A DNA stretch of 64,000 nt from Globodera rostochiensis (Eukaryota; Nematoda; Chromadorea; Rhabditida; Heteroderidae). A program made the position numbers and the translations under genes. A model generated the notes under the pieces. It was not told where the DNA came from and did no database searches. It saw nothing but the letters and a program-made list of their open reading frames with translations. The stretch spans positions 2,841,501 through 2,905,500 of the forward strand of contig JAEVLN010000001.1 of the NCBI GenBank assembly GCA_018350325.1, read 5' to 3'. Shown here piece by piece: positions 10,493 through 26,000 of the stretch (position 1 is its first letter; each line of letters starts with the position of its first letter).

Positions 10493-12955
10493 CGCAAGAC
10501 AGCGAAGTTCGTGTTGTTTGGCTCTCTAGCAACTGGTGCCAGTGTGTTGTTGTACTCGTTGGAGAACGCGGGCGGGGCGCGGGCATATGACTTTGTGGTG
10601 CATCCGAGCGCCTTGCCCTGGTCCCACAATGGGCCGATGGACGCAATTGACATGAAATCGTGCGTCTTCTTCAACAAAGTTTTTTTGTAAATTTAGGTAG
10701 ATGAGTTAGGACTAGAGGAGAAGCACTAGCATTTTAAAAATCCTGGAATTTGGGTTTGGTGTCCTAGACAAGATAATTTTTTTGGACTAAATTCCATGAA
10801 AAATCCAGGGTCGTGACAGGAAAATCCCAAATCTGGATTCTAGGGGCCCGGGATGAGACACATAAATGAGACCGTTTTGACACAGACAAAAAAAAATTCC
10901 GAAAAAAAATTTCTCGTTGACATCGAAAATCACAAATTTTGTGAGAAATATAGGGTTGTACATCCCCCGGAACTGTGACATCAAAACAATCATCATCCCA
11001 CCGCGTTTTAGGCCAATTAACACTTTTTATTACTATAAAGCGATTTTTCAACAACAAAACAAAAAAAATACTTTCCAAATTTGGAGTAACTCAAACAATT
11101 AAAATAACTTTATTTTCTGCTCTCATTCATTTTGTTTTTACCGCACACAGTGTTCGTCGGGGTTACCAAGTGTACAAGCAAGTGTGTGCCGCATGCCATT
11201 CCATGAAGTACATCCGGTACAACCATTTTGTCAACAAGTTCATGACGTCGGACGAAGCGAAAACGGAGGCGGCAGAGGTTTTTTTTTTGCTTCAAAATTT
11301 TCTTAATAAACAAAACACCGAGGGGGGGGCAGGGGGGCTGGCGTGTTCAACTTAGTGAACCCCCGTGCCTAGGAACATACAGAATTTCTAAAGGAAAATA
11401 CTCCTCCGTTTTTGAGTGTGTTCCTATTTTAATTTTTTTTTTCCGACGCCCCTAGTTTTCAAACACTTTTTTTGCCGCATGCCCTATTTTTTTGAGAATT
11501 TTTTATTTTTAGGACGTGAATTTTTTCTCCCCTTCCCCTCCTCCTTTCCTCTTTTTTTGGTTTAGGCATTGATTGTGTGCAAACGTTTTGAAAAAATGCG
11601 ATAAATTTTTTTCCCTTTTTAAATGAAAATTTTCCCAATGTTCAGGCAATGATTCCGGATTTGGACGACGATGGCAACGAAATTTTGCGGCCCGGAATGC
11701 TCAACGACCACTTGCCCAGACCGTACAAAAACAACAAGGCGGCGGCAGCGGCAAACAGCGGCGCGTTGCCGCCCGATCTGTCACTGATTGTGTGGGCGCG
11801 CGAAGGCGGAGAAGACTACATTTTCCATCTACTTACAGGGTTAATATTAGAGCTCGGCCGAGATCTCGACCGAGAGTCTAGGTCTCGAATCTCGGAAATT
11901 TGTCGAAAACTCCGAGACCTGGACTCTCGGAATTTCGAGATTTTGATCTCGAAAACCTAAGTCTCGGCCACTTGGTCTCGGATTTTTCAAAATTCCGGGC
12001 TCTAGTTAATCGTTGACCGGACAATGGGCAGATAATTTAATTTGGAAATGGGGTTAAGTTTGAAATTTGATGGTGGTAAAAAATTGTTCTGTTCTCTCCA
12101 TGCTTATTGCCCTCCTCCTAATTCACTGGTGTGTTCAGGTACGCCTTTGACACACCGGCTGGCGTTGATGTGGACGAGGGCAAGGCCTTCAACCCGTACT
12201 TCCCCAACGGCAGCGTGATAGCGATGCCGCAGCAGTTGTTTGACGAGGGCATTGAATATGAGGATGGGACGCCGGCAACAATGACTCAGCAGGCCAAGGA
12301 CGTGTGCACGTTTTTGCGCTGGGGGGCGGAGCAATGGCATGACACTCGCAAGCGTTGGTTTTGGAAGGTTGGTGATTGTTGTGTTGTGTCCGCCGGTGCT
12401 ATAATGTGCCTGCCGGATAAGCTTGGGGGTTTATGTCCGACATTTGTCGTATTGTTGGGGGCCCGTGCCCCCGGGTTTTCTCGGGTTCAGCCCTGGCGGG
12501 GAGGCTCCTGCCATTTACACACCAAAATCTTCGATTCGGGATCTTTTTGTTTGGAATTTGAATTAACAGCCGCCGATGGATTATATATTAATTTTAATTG
12601 TCTCCGGGGTTTGGTCTCCAATTTTTTTTGAGCTAATTTTTTATGGTCAACAAATTGCGGAGTAACTAAAACCGGAACATGTTTTTTTGTTGGGGTTCTG
12701 ATTCTGGTTATAAAATCGTCGTTTTTAACCAAAACAAAAATTTGAATTTGCCCACAGCTGATGACCGTGATGCCCATCTTGCTTGTTGTGTTGCTGTACG
12801 GGAAGCGCCATGTGTGGGCACTGCTCAAGTCGGAGAAGGTCATTTACCGGCGACTGCCAGGCCGTGAATGGACGCCAGACTCAACGGCACCAAAGCCGCC
12901 GAAGGACGAGCCAACGTTGAAAGTGATTGCACCGCCCAAAAAAACGATTGTTTGA
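10493..12955 (+). CDS. cyc-1: Cytochrome c1, haem protein of complex III (5' exon missing)
   Basis: Cytochrome c1 passes electrons from the Rieske protein to cytochrome c in the bc1 complex of the inner mitochondrial membrane. Exons in phase: 10493-10659, 11151-11277, 11646-11839, 12139-12367, 12758-12955 (304 codons plus stop). The haem motif is CAACH in [14 protein letters not shown]. The methionine-ligand region reads [10 protein letters not shown]. Conserved blocks include [29 protein letters not shown] and HDTRKR. A single C-terminal membrane helix ([17 protein letters not shown]) anchors the protein. The mitochondrial presequence exon upstream was not identified; the visible part begins [11 protein letters not shown] possible ATTAAA signal follows near 13048. 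Intron 3 holds a palindromic MITE. Confidence 0.92.
11848..12005. mobile_element. Palindromic TA-flanked MITE in cyc-1 intron
   Basis: Ends TAGAGCTCGG and CCGGGCTCTA, interior rich in CTCGGAAATT/TCGAGAT words. Same family as 282-407. It lies in the intron between exons ending at 11839 and starting at 12139. Confidence 0.65.
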
Positions 12956-13655
12956 TGACGTTGAGAGAGTCGGTTTACTTTAGTTGGAAGAAAGTGTCCC
13001 CCACCCCCACCGAAATGTTAGGCCGTCCCATACCTTTTTTTCTGTTTTGTATTAAAGCTCATAAAATGTGTGGTGTTTGGATTTTTTCGGGGAGGGGGCC
13101 CGATCCAAACAGTCGATTAGATTAAAAATAAAAAATTATAAGTTAATCCGATCGGTACAAAAAAAGCCGTAGACACCGACCAGTTTGGTAAATTTTTAGG
13201 ATTCAAAAAAAAAATTAATATTAAGAGTAATTCGTCACTTAATTTACTCTCTCCATCTTCATTTTTTGTTGGAAACACACACCTCCGGGCGCTCAAGAAG
13301 TGCACGAATGACAAAATATACATATGTTGATTGTGTGTAAAAATTTATGGTAAACCAATCAAACATCCGATGGCGCATATCAACGGGGATTAATCGCTTC
13401 GATTCAGAGACATACATATTGTTTGTACGAGTTTACATTATTTATTAAGAGGGCAGGGACGTAGTCGAATCGAAATTGCATTCTTTTCCATTTCGTCATA
13501 TTGTTGGGATTCAAAAGCCAGACAAAAAAATGAGCAGCGCTACGTCCCTACAAATTTTTACCTAATCTCTCAGTGTGTGTGATTTTGGTGGTGAATGTGG
13601 GGGGGTTAACGACGTAATGACACACATAACATCACAATTTGTGTTCATATTTGTG
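12956..13655. other. Convergent intergenic region, cyc-1 / ABHD18
   Basis: The 3' ends of cyc-1 (+) and the ABHD18-like gene (-) face each other. Contains one short MITE (13454-13550). No further coding signal is seen. Confidence 0.6.
13454..13550. mobile_element. Small MITE, CAGGGACGTAG ends
   Basis: Ends CAGGGACGTAG and CTACGTCCCT are inverted, 97 bp apart. CAGGG(A/G)CGTAG ends are common in hAT-type MITEs. No clear target-site duplication was found. Confidence 0.5.
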
Positions 13656-17009
<3,354 letters not shown>

Positions 17010-18837
17010 TTCGCGGGCAGGCACTGTTGTTGTTGTGCTGGCAAGTGCTTCGAAAGATCGGCTGGAATTGATGCGACAAATTGTGAGTTTGATCAAAATT
17101 GATCAGTTTTAGATCAAAAATTTTTGCACAAAAAAGGGGGAAGTCGGAGCAGTTTAAATTATAAAAAATGAACGATAACACTCGTTACTTTTTCAGAAGA
17201 ATTTACGGGTTTTTTTTCGGGATTTTCAGTAGAGGTCGGACAGGACCGAGCCCTGACCCCAGGATTTTCCAGGCCCGGGCAATCCTGATCCTGGGGAATT
17301 AGAAAATACCAGGATTTTCAGGACTACACCGGATTTTTTGACCCGGAGAATGCCGTCAGAAAATCTTAGTTTTCAAATTATTATGGAATTTGAGACAAAC
17401 TCAAAAACATTCGGACCAAATTTTGAGTTGGGTTTATTAAAAAACAACTGTATTAAAAAGGAAGCGAACCGGCGCGGTAACTTTTAAGAATTTTCAATTT
17501 TTGTTAAGAAATTTCAAAAAAACTTCCAAATACTTAAAAATTTGGCGATCTGTTAAAAAGATTCAAATTGCGTCAAGTAAACCCACCAGAAAAATGAATT
17601 TTGTAGCTCGGTGCTCGGCATCTTTCGGGGTGTGTCTTTTCAATCCGGATAATTCGAGTGCGGCAACCCGGACCCGGAAAACCGGGTTCCAAAATTCGGA
17701 TTATCCGGATCCGAGCAGAACGCCAAAAAAAGTAGAAAAGTTGTCAAATTTTAAATGTTTTTTTTGAGGGTATTGACCCTGTGGTGATGCCCTCAAACTG
17801 CCCGGAAGACCTGCCTCGCACAATGCAGGTGGCCCAGTTTGTTGAGCAAACGGCACGCGAAAAAGCGATCGAAGTTGCCAAACGACTCGCGCGAGAAAAG
17901 GTGCAGTTTTTCTATTTAAAATACGAAATGCCAATTTGAAAGTTCAAAGACCATTTTCAAAGGTCCCGTTCGATGCGCTTGTCGGCTGTGACACAATGAT
18001 CTCTGTTGATGGTGAACTGGTTGGGAAGCCAAAGGACGCAGAGGACGCCTTCAAAATACTCAGAATGTAGCTTTACACAGGGATGTAACCGAATTCCGGA
18101 CATTAAATTCGTTTTTTGGCATCCGGTAGATGATACATAATTAAAATGTTTTAAATGAATTTTTTTTTCAATTTTGTTTAAGGCTCAGCGCTCGTTCGCA
18201 CGTTGTTCGCACGGGCGTGTGCATTGTCGACTCGTGCGGTGCAGAGGCGGAGCTGTTCAGTGTGGAGAGCCGTGTGGAATTTGGTCAGCTGTCGGACGAG
18301 CTGATCAAGCAGTACATCATGACCGGCGAACCAATGTGGGGGAATGATCGGGAACAGTGTCATATAATAGAGCAGTGTTGATCCCGGTTCCGCGGAACCT
18401 GTTCTAACCCGTTCCTCCTTAAAGATCCAGGTCCCGGGCCCAGGAAATTTCAAAATTCTCGGATTTTTTTTTGCCAAAAAAGTCCGGAATTCCGGGCACA
18501 AAAATCTTCGGAATCCAGTTACATCCCTGGTTCAGGTATCTCCCTGAAATCCAGGTCCAGGAGTCCGGGCCCAGGAATTTTCAAATATTTGGAAATGATC
18601 TGGAAAATTGTGATAGGGTGATCATGATTGAAGACAAATTGAAATTGATATTTGGTCCAAATATGATCCAACAAAATAGGTTTTCCCATGTCCAGGAATC
18701 GCGCGGGTGCCTACGCAATTCAGGGAAAGGGTGCCGTTCTTGTCAAGGCAATTTTTGGCAGCTTCTCCAACATTGTCGGCTTGCCGCTGTTCGAACTGGT
18801 CCAAAAGCTGGACAAATTGTTCACGAAGAAAGCATGA

Positions 18838-20002
18838 ACAAATTGAATAAATAAATCTTATGGCCATATGCCATGGAATAAACAGCCCATTTATTTTTAT
18901 ACTGCTGGCTTCTTCAACTCACACACTTTTTTTGTATTATTTACAATTCGATGCAAAAAAAAAAGGGTTTTAGTTTTTTTGTTGGCAAATACGCGGTCGG
19001 GGCGGGGACAGTTTGGCGCCAACGTGAATAACTTTTTGCTTATTTGATCAAATCAAACAATTTTAATATAATTTGAAAGCAAAATGTCAGTTGATGCTTA
19101 ACACAAAAGGTCGAGGCGATTCGACTTAAACAAAGAAAGTTGTGACTCAGCGCGCCGGGTTGGCACGAAAATTTGAGATTTTTAACGCTTTAAGCTATAA
19201 CTTTTTTGAAAAAAGACGAGTCGATTAGCTTTCCCCTGATCAAAGGTTCACCAGACGGAGAGCTTCTGAATGATATCGATTTTGTTTGTTTTGCTTTCCT
19301 AATCACTAAGTTATGATTGATCACGCCAAAACTGTCCGGCACCAAACTGTCCGGACCCTCAAATTCGTGGAAATCCGTCCGTCGTCGTGTTACAAAATTT
19401 AGTACAGCAACAAAATAAGGCATTTTATTCATTCTATCACTGGGCGGGCCAAGCGGCGGTCTGGAATTGGCGCAAAAAAAAATAATTGTTTTAAAATGTG
19501 TGCATTTCGTTAATTTGGAACAGAAAAATTGGGTATAATTGTGTTAAAATAAAGGAAAATCGAATCCAAAAAGTGCAACAAAAACAACAAAACAGTACAC
19601 AAAAATATCAATTAATACGAGAGCAGCAGCAGCGTGAATTTCTTTTTCGGAACCCGGCATTAAAACCAGCAAAATTTTTCGGAATCCGGCAAAAACCCCG
19701 TCAAAATCGTTTAAAACCCAGCGAAATACCGGCAAAATTCTCCGGAAGCCGGCAAAAATTCTTTAAACACAGTAAAATGTTGGCAAAAAAAAAATTCTTT
19801 AAAAAAACTCGGTAAAAAACCCGTCCAATTGTTTAAAACCAGCAAAATCCCGGCAAAATTCTCCAAAACCCGAAGGGACCCGCGTTTTTCGGCAAATGCC
19901 GGATTCCTCGGGCACAAAATTGCACGTCCTGGGTGCTAACGATGCCTCAACCCATCTCTGATCAGACTCAATTTGTGCGTGCATATATATTCATTCACAT
20001 GA
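18838..20002. other. Convergent intergenic region, Maf / MSK kinase
   Basis: AT-rich. Includes a degenerate array near 19640-19870. No gene was recognised. Confidence 0.6.
19640..19870. repeat. Degenerate array of CCGGCAAAATTCTCCGGAA-like units
   Basis: Five or six diverged units of about 40 bp in which (C/A)CGGCAAAA alternates with TTTAAA(A)CCCAGCA words. Confidence 0.55.
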
Positions 20003-23000
20003 TCACTGTGACTCGTTGGAATCGTTGGACAATCGAATTGTCGATGCACCCGAAAGTGAGGAGCAGCCACTGGACGGTTCATTGACGGAGGCGATGTTGT
20101 TGTTGTGCCGTGCCGTGCCTCCGCTTTCGGCGCGTGCAAAATCGTCCCGACTGTACTTCAAATAGGGCGGCTTGGTGTCCTGTTTTTATGAATAAATTTA
20201 AATTTAAATGTTTTTATTCAAAAAATTAAACGGAAGAAATTACTCGGAATTTGATAACGCTAATTGTTATGTGTTAAAAACAAATTAGAAACTGTTACTA
20301 TAAATTAAATAAATTACATTTTCAAGAATTTGTGCTAATAATTTAAATAAAAAATATTTATGAAAAAGCTCGCCCAAAATCATTGAAATTAATTAAAATT
20401 TATTTGAAAAAATTAAAAATATGAATCAACTAACGTTTGTAATTAATCATTTAAAATAGTAAACAAAGATTAAAAAATTTAATTAATTTTATTTCTGTAA
20501 TAAAATAAATATATTTTATGTTAAAAATTGAAATTTCCATTTGTCCCCTACCCGGTATTCGGTGAAAGCTGCCGAGTTTGGCGTGCCCTGTTGCTGCTCT
20601 TCAATGCCAGTGCCAAACAAATCCAATGTGGTCGGACGTCGCTTGGACTGCTCGCCATGCTCGGGCCCTTCCGGCACAGTGCACAGCTTCATGCCGTCCG
20701 GACACTGCTCCATCTTCTCATCAACTCCTGAGCCCCCATCCGTGGTCTCCTGACCGCGTTGGCGTTTCATGCCACGCCGTTTTACCTTCAAAAATTTTCA
20801 GAATATTTTTAATTTGTTGTTTAACCCAAAATAAAACCTGGCTGTAGAAGATCCATACCCCAGAGATCATGATCAGATCAAAACGCCAAATTCAAAATTC
20901 GATCATCCAAGAAGGTTTGGTTTGTTCATTCAAATCGACCATTTTGGTTGGGGGGAGGGGGGGGGGGGGGGGGGGTAAGGACTCTCAGAAAGGCGGTATG
21001 TCTCGGGATCGGGGACAAGCCCGGCGGGGGACGGGAAAGTCGAGAATCTGGATTAATTTGTCTCGACTCCCGTCCAAAAAATCGGGAACCGGAATTCCGG
21101 TGTTCCAAAAAATAATTGCGGAATCGGCGAAATTATTGTATAATTTTTTAATTTTTGCGCGCACCAACAACGGCGCCGTTTGCACATCCATCAGCTGAAA
21201 GCCGTCTCGGTTGGCGTGCAAAAATGCGGACATTGTGGCATTGAATGTTTCGTCGGCACTCGGCGGCAAAATTGTCGGCGTCGGCAACTCCGTGCCGCCG
21301 CATTGCGGCATGTCCGACGATGCCAAGGCCGATGCCGAAGACGACGACGATGACGATTTGTTGCGTCCTGCGCGAAGCCATGGGTGGGCGCCAAGCTGTG
21401 CCAACGACAGGCGCCGAGTCGGGTCCACCGTCAGCAGACCGGTGACTAAAAATAGAAATATTTAATCCAAAAATTTACAAAAAAATTGTAAGAAAAGGGG
21501 ACCGATCGAGATTTCAATCGAGAAAAATATCGAATCTCGTAAATCTCAAAAAAAACTTTCACTGATCAAGATTCTTTCGAGATCACTAAAAAAATCTCAA
21601 AACTTGAAAAATGTCCATCAAGAATCTCAAAAAAATCTAACAATTTTTAAAAATAAATTTCTTCGTTTGCTGAAAATACATAAAAAAAGCCACCCGGCAA
21701 CACTGTGCCAGAACTGAGAAAACAAAAAACACACGCAACAAAATATATTTAATAGCATAAATTGCAATAAATATTTTTGATTTTATAAAAATGTTTTAAA
21801 AATGAATTAATTACCTTTTGTAAATTAATTAAAAAAGATTGATCTCGGCCGGGTTCGAACCGGCGACCTTCAGTGTGTTAGACTGACGTGATAACCAACT
21901 ACACCACGAGACCATTGGACGATGGACCTTTTCATTCCCATAAATTTTAATCTTCTTTAACCGGGGAGGCCAGCAAACAGGGACGACTGCAACATTCTTT
22001 TGCTAAAATTCGATTTTCGCCCATTTTTTTGAAATCATGCAATTGTTTAATTGTCCGGTAATTGTTAAACGGTAATTAAGGGTAATTAAGATTATCGTTA
22101 TTACCGACTAAAGTAAATGGTTAATATGTATTTGCTGGGAAAACCCTAAACCCCGACTTTTTTTAGTAAGAGTTTCGTCCCCGACTTTTTTGAAATTTTT
22201 GGGGTTTTTTGCTTGGAAAACCCCCCCAAATCTCGAGTTTTTTTGGTCAAAGTTTTCGTCCTCAACCCTCCCCCCACGACCTTTCCCGAGGGGACGGAGA
22301 GCAACCCCAGTTTTAAGCACTCAAATTTTGCTCTCTCAAAAATAACACTCACTCAAATCTTTTGCCGACTGCGAAACCATTGTCCAGACGGGGTCCAAAA
22401 AGGAGAAATCGGCGGCACGAATGCGCGCAATGATGTCGGCTGCCGACTCGGCCTGACTTTTGGCATGGAATGGCACTTTGCCAGAAAGCATTGTAAACAA
22501 AATGACGCCAAGGCTCCACAAATCGCATTGCTAAAATTGTTGTAAAAATGCCAAAAAATCATTCAATGCCATACAATTCTCTCGAGAGTCTTTTGGTCCG
22601 ATGTGGCATAAATTCGAAAAGGATCGGATCAGATAATCATAATCAATCAACCATTTTTAGATCGGGTCAGATAATCATGATGGATCAATCAACCATTTTT
22701 AGATCGGATCAGATAATCATGATCGATCAATATTTTTCAGATCGGGTCAGATAATCATGATGGATCAATCAACCATTTTTAGATCGGATCAGATAATCAT
22801 GATCGATCAATATTTTTCAGATCGGGTCAGATAATCATGATGGATCAATCAACCATTTTAGATCGGATCGGCGTTCACTCTTTTCATGTACGGCTGGCTG
22901 GCTACCTGATTGTACTGTGGCAGCTCGTCCTCAATGTCCAGCACTTCGGGTGCCGCGTAGTGAAGTGTGCCGCACAGCGGAGTGATAAGTGACTGGGCCA

Positions 23001-26000
23001 CAGTGCTGGAGCTGGATGGCCTGGGCAAAATGCGAGCAAACCCGAAGTCGACAAGACGAAGTTTGGGCGCCACATGGCCAGGCTGATCGCGCTCGAACAA
23101 AATGTTTTCCGGCTTCAGATCCCTGAAATTTGTTTTTTAAATAGATAAATAAATTAGTTTTTCACATGAAAATGTGATCAGCAAAAATGCCGCAAAGTTT
23201 AAAGTAGGGTCCGAGCCTGAAAACCCCGACTCCGGGTCCCCGACAATTTTGGACCAATCCCCCGACCCCGGTACTCGACAGTACCGTTTCCGACAACCCC
23301 GAAAATTTGTAATTCCCCGACCTTTCAACCCCAACAAAACCCAATCCCCGATTTTTCCCTCCCTGAATGTCGGGGTGCCAACCCTAGTTTTTTCGGGTCT
23401 CCGGTCTCGATAATATTTCGGGTCTCAAAAGCTGTCCACGCCTGTCTCTGTCTGTCTACCTGTGCACAATGTCTCTGTCGTGCATGTGCTTGACAGCGGC
23501 GACAAGTTGGGCCATGATTTCGGCCGCCTGCAGCTCCGTGAACTTTTCCATGCGCCGCAGACGTTGGAGCAGTTCACCGCCCTCGAGCAGTTCAAGCACA
23601 ATGTAATGGTGGAAAGCGTCCGACATGGCGTCCACCAGCGGCACAATATGCGCGTGTGGCTGCAACGCTTCCAACACGCGCACCTGCGGAGGGGGGGGGG
23701 GGAAGTTTGAAAAAAGCGTTAAAAATGTGCCCCTTTTTGGCGTTGTGTACTCTGTCCGGAATTTGAACAGCTATTTCTAAGGCGTGGATTTATAAGCAAA
23801 TGCCATATTTTGTTTGCTCATATGCTTCGAAGCAAAAATAGAACTTTTGGTTTGAATTTTTTGGTCAAGTTTAAAATAGCATATTATGCATATTTTCGGC
23901 TTCGTGCTTATTTTTTTTGTCATTTTTGACAAAAATTTTGATAACCTTTTTTTTCAAAAAAAAAAGGCCTGAAAAATTGAACTTTCGCGTAAAAAAATGT
24001 GAAAATGGCGGCGCTGAAATGGCTGGCTGGAGCTGATCGCTTCCGGTCTGAATCCCCCCACAGCCAAAACTTCCCCCCACAGCCATCCCGAATCCCCTCA
24101 ACATCTTAGGCTAAGCCTAAGCTAGGTCTAAGACAGGCTTAGGCTAGCTTAGGCTTAGGCCTAAGCCTACCAACCCCAACCCAGGTTCGGTTAAAACTAC
24201 CGGAATATTTTTCGAATTTTCAACTTACCAAACATACTAAAATAATACGCAAAAAAGCTTTAAATCTACTTAATTAGACGTTAAAAGAAGAAAAAATTAG
24301 AAGTATTAAGCAAATTAATGCACTAAAAATGGCATTTTTCGGTGCATATTTTGACATTTTTGGCATACCGTTTTCCTCTACCAAATAATCCCGCCCCCTC
24401 TAATAATGTCACCCTTTCTGAGGAGGTTGAAAAATAATCCCACCGGTGGGATACAAAAGTACCTATATACGGTATTTTGGTACATATCGATCCGGGCCCT
24501 ACTTACCGTATTCACTCTTGTAATCCCCCACTCTCTAAGAATCCCCCACCCTTTAATAATCCCCCACTCTCTGAGTAAGTTGAAAAATAATCCCTCATGG
24601 TGGATTACAAAAGTGAATACGGTCATTCGTTCGCTGTGTGTACCTCGCGTCGTGCCTGGTGCGCGAATCGTTGCGACACAATTTTGACCGCGAATTGTCG
24701 TCCGTCCGCGACGCGTTCGCATCTGCGACAAATTGAAAAGGAGCCCTTGCCGAGCAGTCCTTGCGCTGTGATGTCCAGTCGGTAGTTGGCAAAAAATGGG
24801 GACGACTGGGCGGACAGCAGACGAACACTGTGACAACCAATGTGTTAAGATTTCATTTTAAAATATTTAAAAATTTTGGAGTGTATTTAACGGTAATTTT
24901 CGTGTTTTTGCTCACATTCTATAATTTTTTTAAACTTCGGGCGCTTTAATTTTTTTAGTGTTTTTAACCCCCGAGGCGATAGTTTCCAAAAGCTTTTTAC
25001 CCAGAGGATATATTATATATTATAAAATCTTTTAAAACTCCACAACAGAAACTGTGAGGCTTCTTTGCATTCAAATGTTTTGGGAGCATTTCCCCTGGCG
25101 ATATTTTCAGGGCGTTTAACTAGAGCAAGGACTTGAGGACCGATCGAGATTTCGGAATCTCGATAAATCTCGAAAAATCTCGGTCAAGCCCAAATTTCTT
25201 TGATCGAGAATCTCGAAAAAATCTCGTTGTCCTCGCTCTAGATTTAACCCCTAAGGCGATAAGTTGTTTAGGGCGTTTTAATCCTTGATAGTGAGGCTTG
25301 GGGGTTTATAAAAATGCAATAGTAAATAAACACCTTGCCTCCAGGCATTCTTGTCCAATTACGTTGTCGCTAGCGAAGATCACCGACGGGGACACAAAGG
25401 AGTAGCCGCGAAAGAATGTGTGGCACTCGGCGGGCGGCTTGTCCGCCGGCGAGAACAGCGGCGTTTGGGCAGTAAATTCTGAAAACATTTTTTGGTTTTG
25501 TTTTAAAATATAAAAATGGGCAAAAATATTTTTCAAAAAAAATGTTTGTTTGCCTGCAGCAAAATTTTCCACGTCGGCAACGCCGCCGGCCATGCTCGGC
25601 TTAATGGGCCCCGCTGTTTGACGCCGCTCCACCGCCTCCCAATTGATGCCGTCAAAGAAGCGATGTTTCTTCACTTCGACAGCCCCTCGGGCGCCAAGTC
25701 TGGACAAAATTGATTTTTTAAAATTTAAGTGTTAATTTATTCACTGTGAGGAAGAAACTGGTTGAACGTGGTAGGGGAGCATCTCCATAAACAAACCGGA
25801 CGCCTGGGTAGCTCAGTGGAAAAAGCTGTCCATGGATTGGGTGAGTGTCGTGGGTTCGAGTCCCACCCAGAGTTTATTACCATTTTGCCTAGCTTTACTT
25901 CACGGAATTATTGCGTCTGATCACTTCAGTTGTAGATCAATAACAAAATTCTTCTGCTCTGATCACCTGAGCTTTGGGTCCCTGTTGAGCAGTTGTCCGA

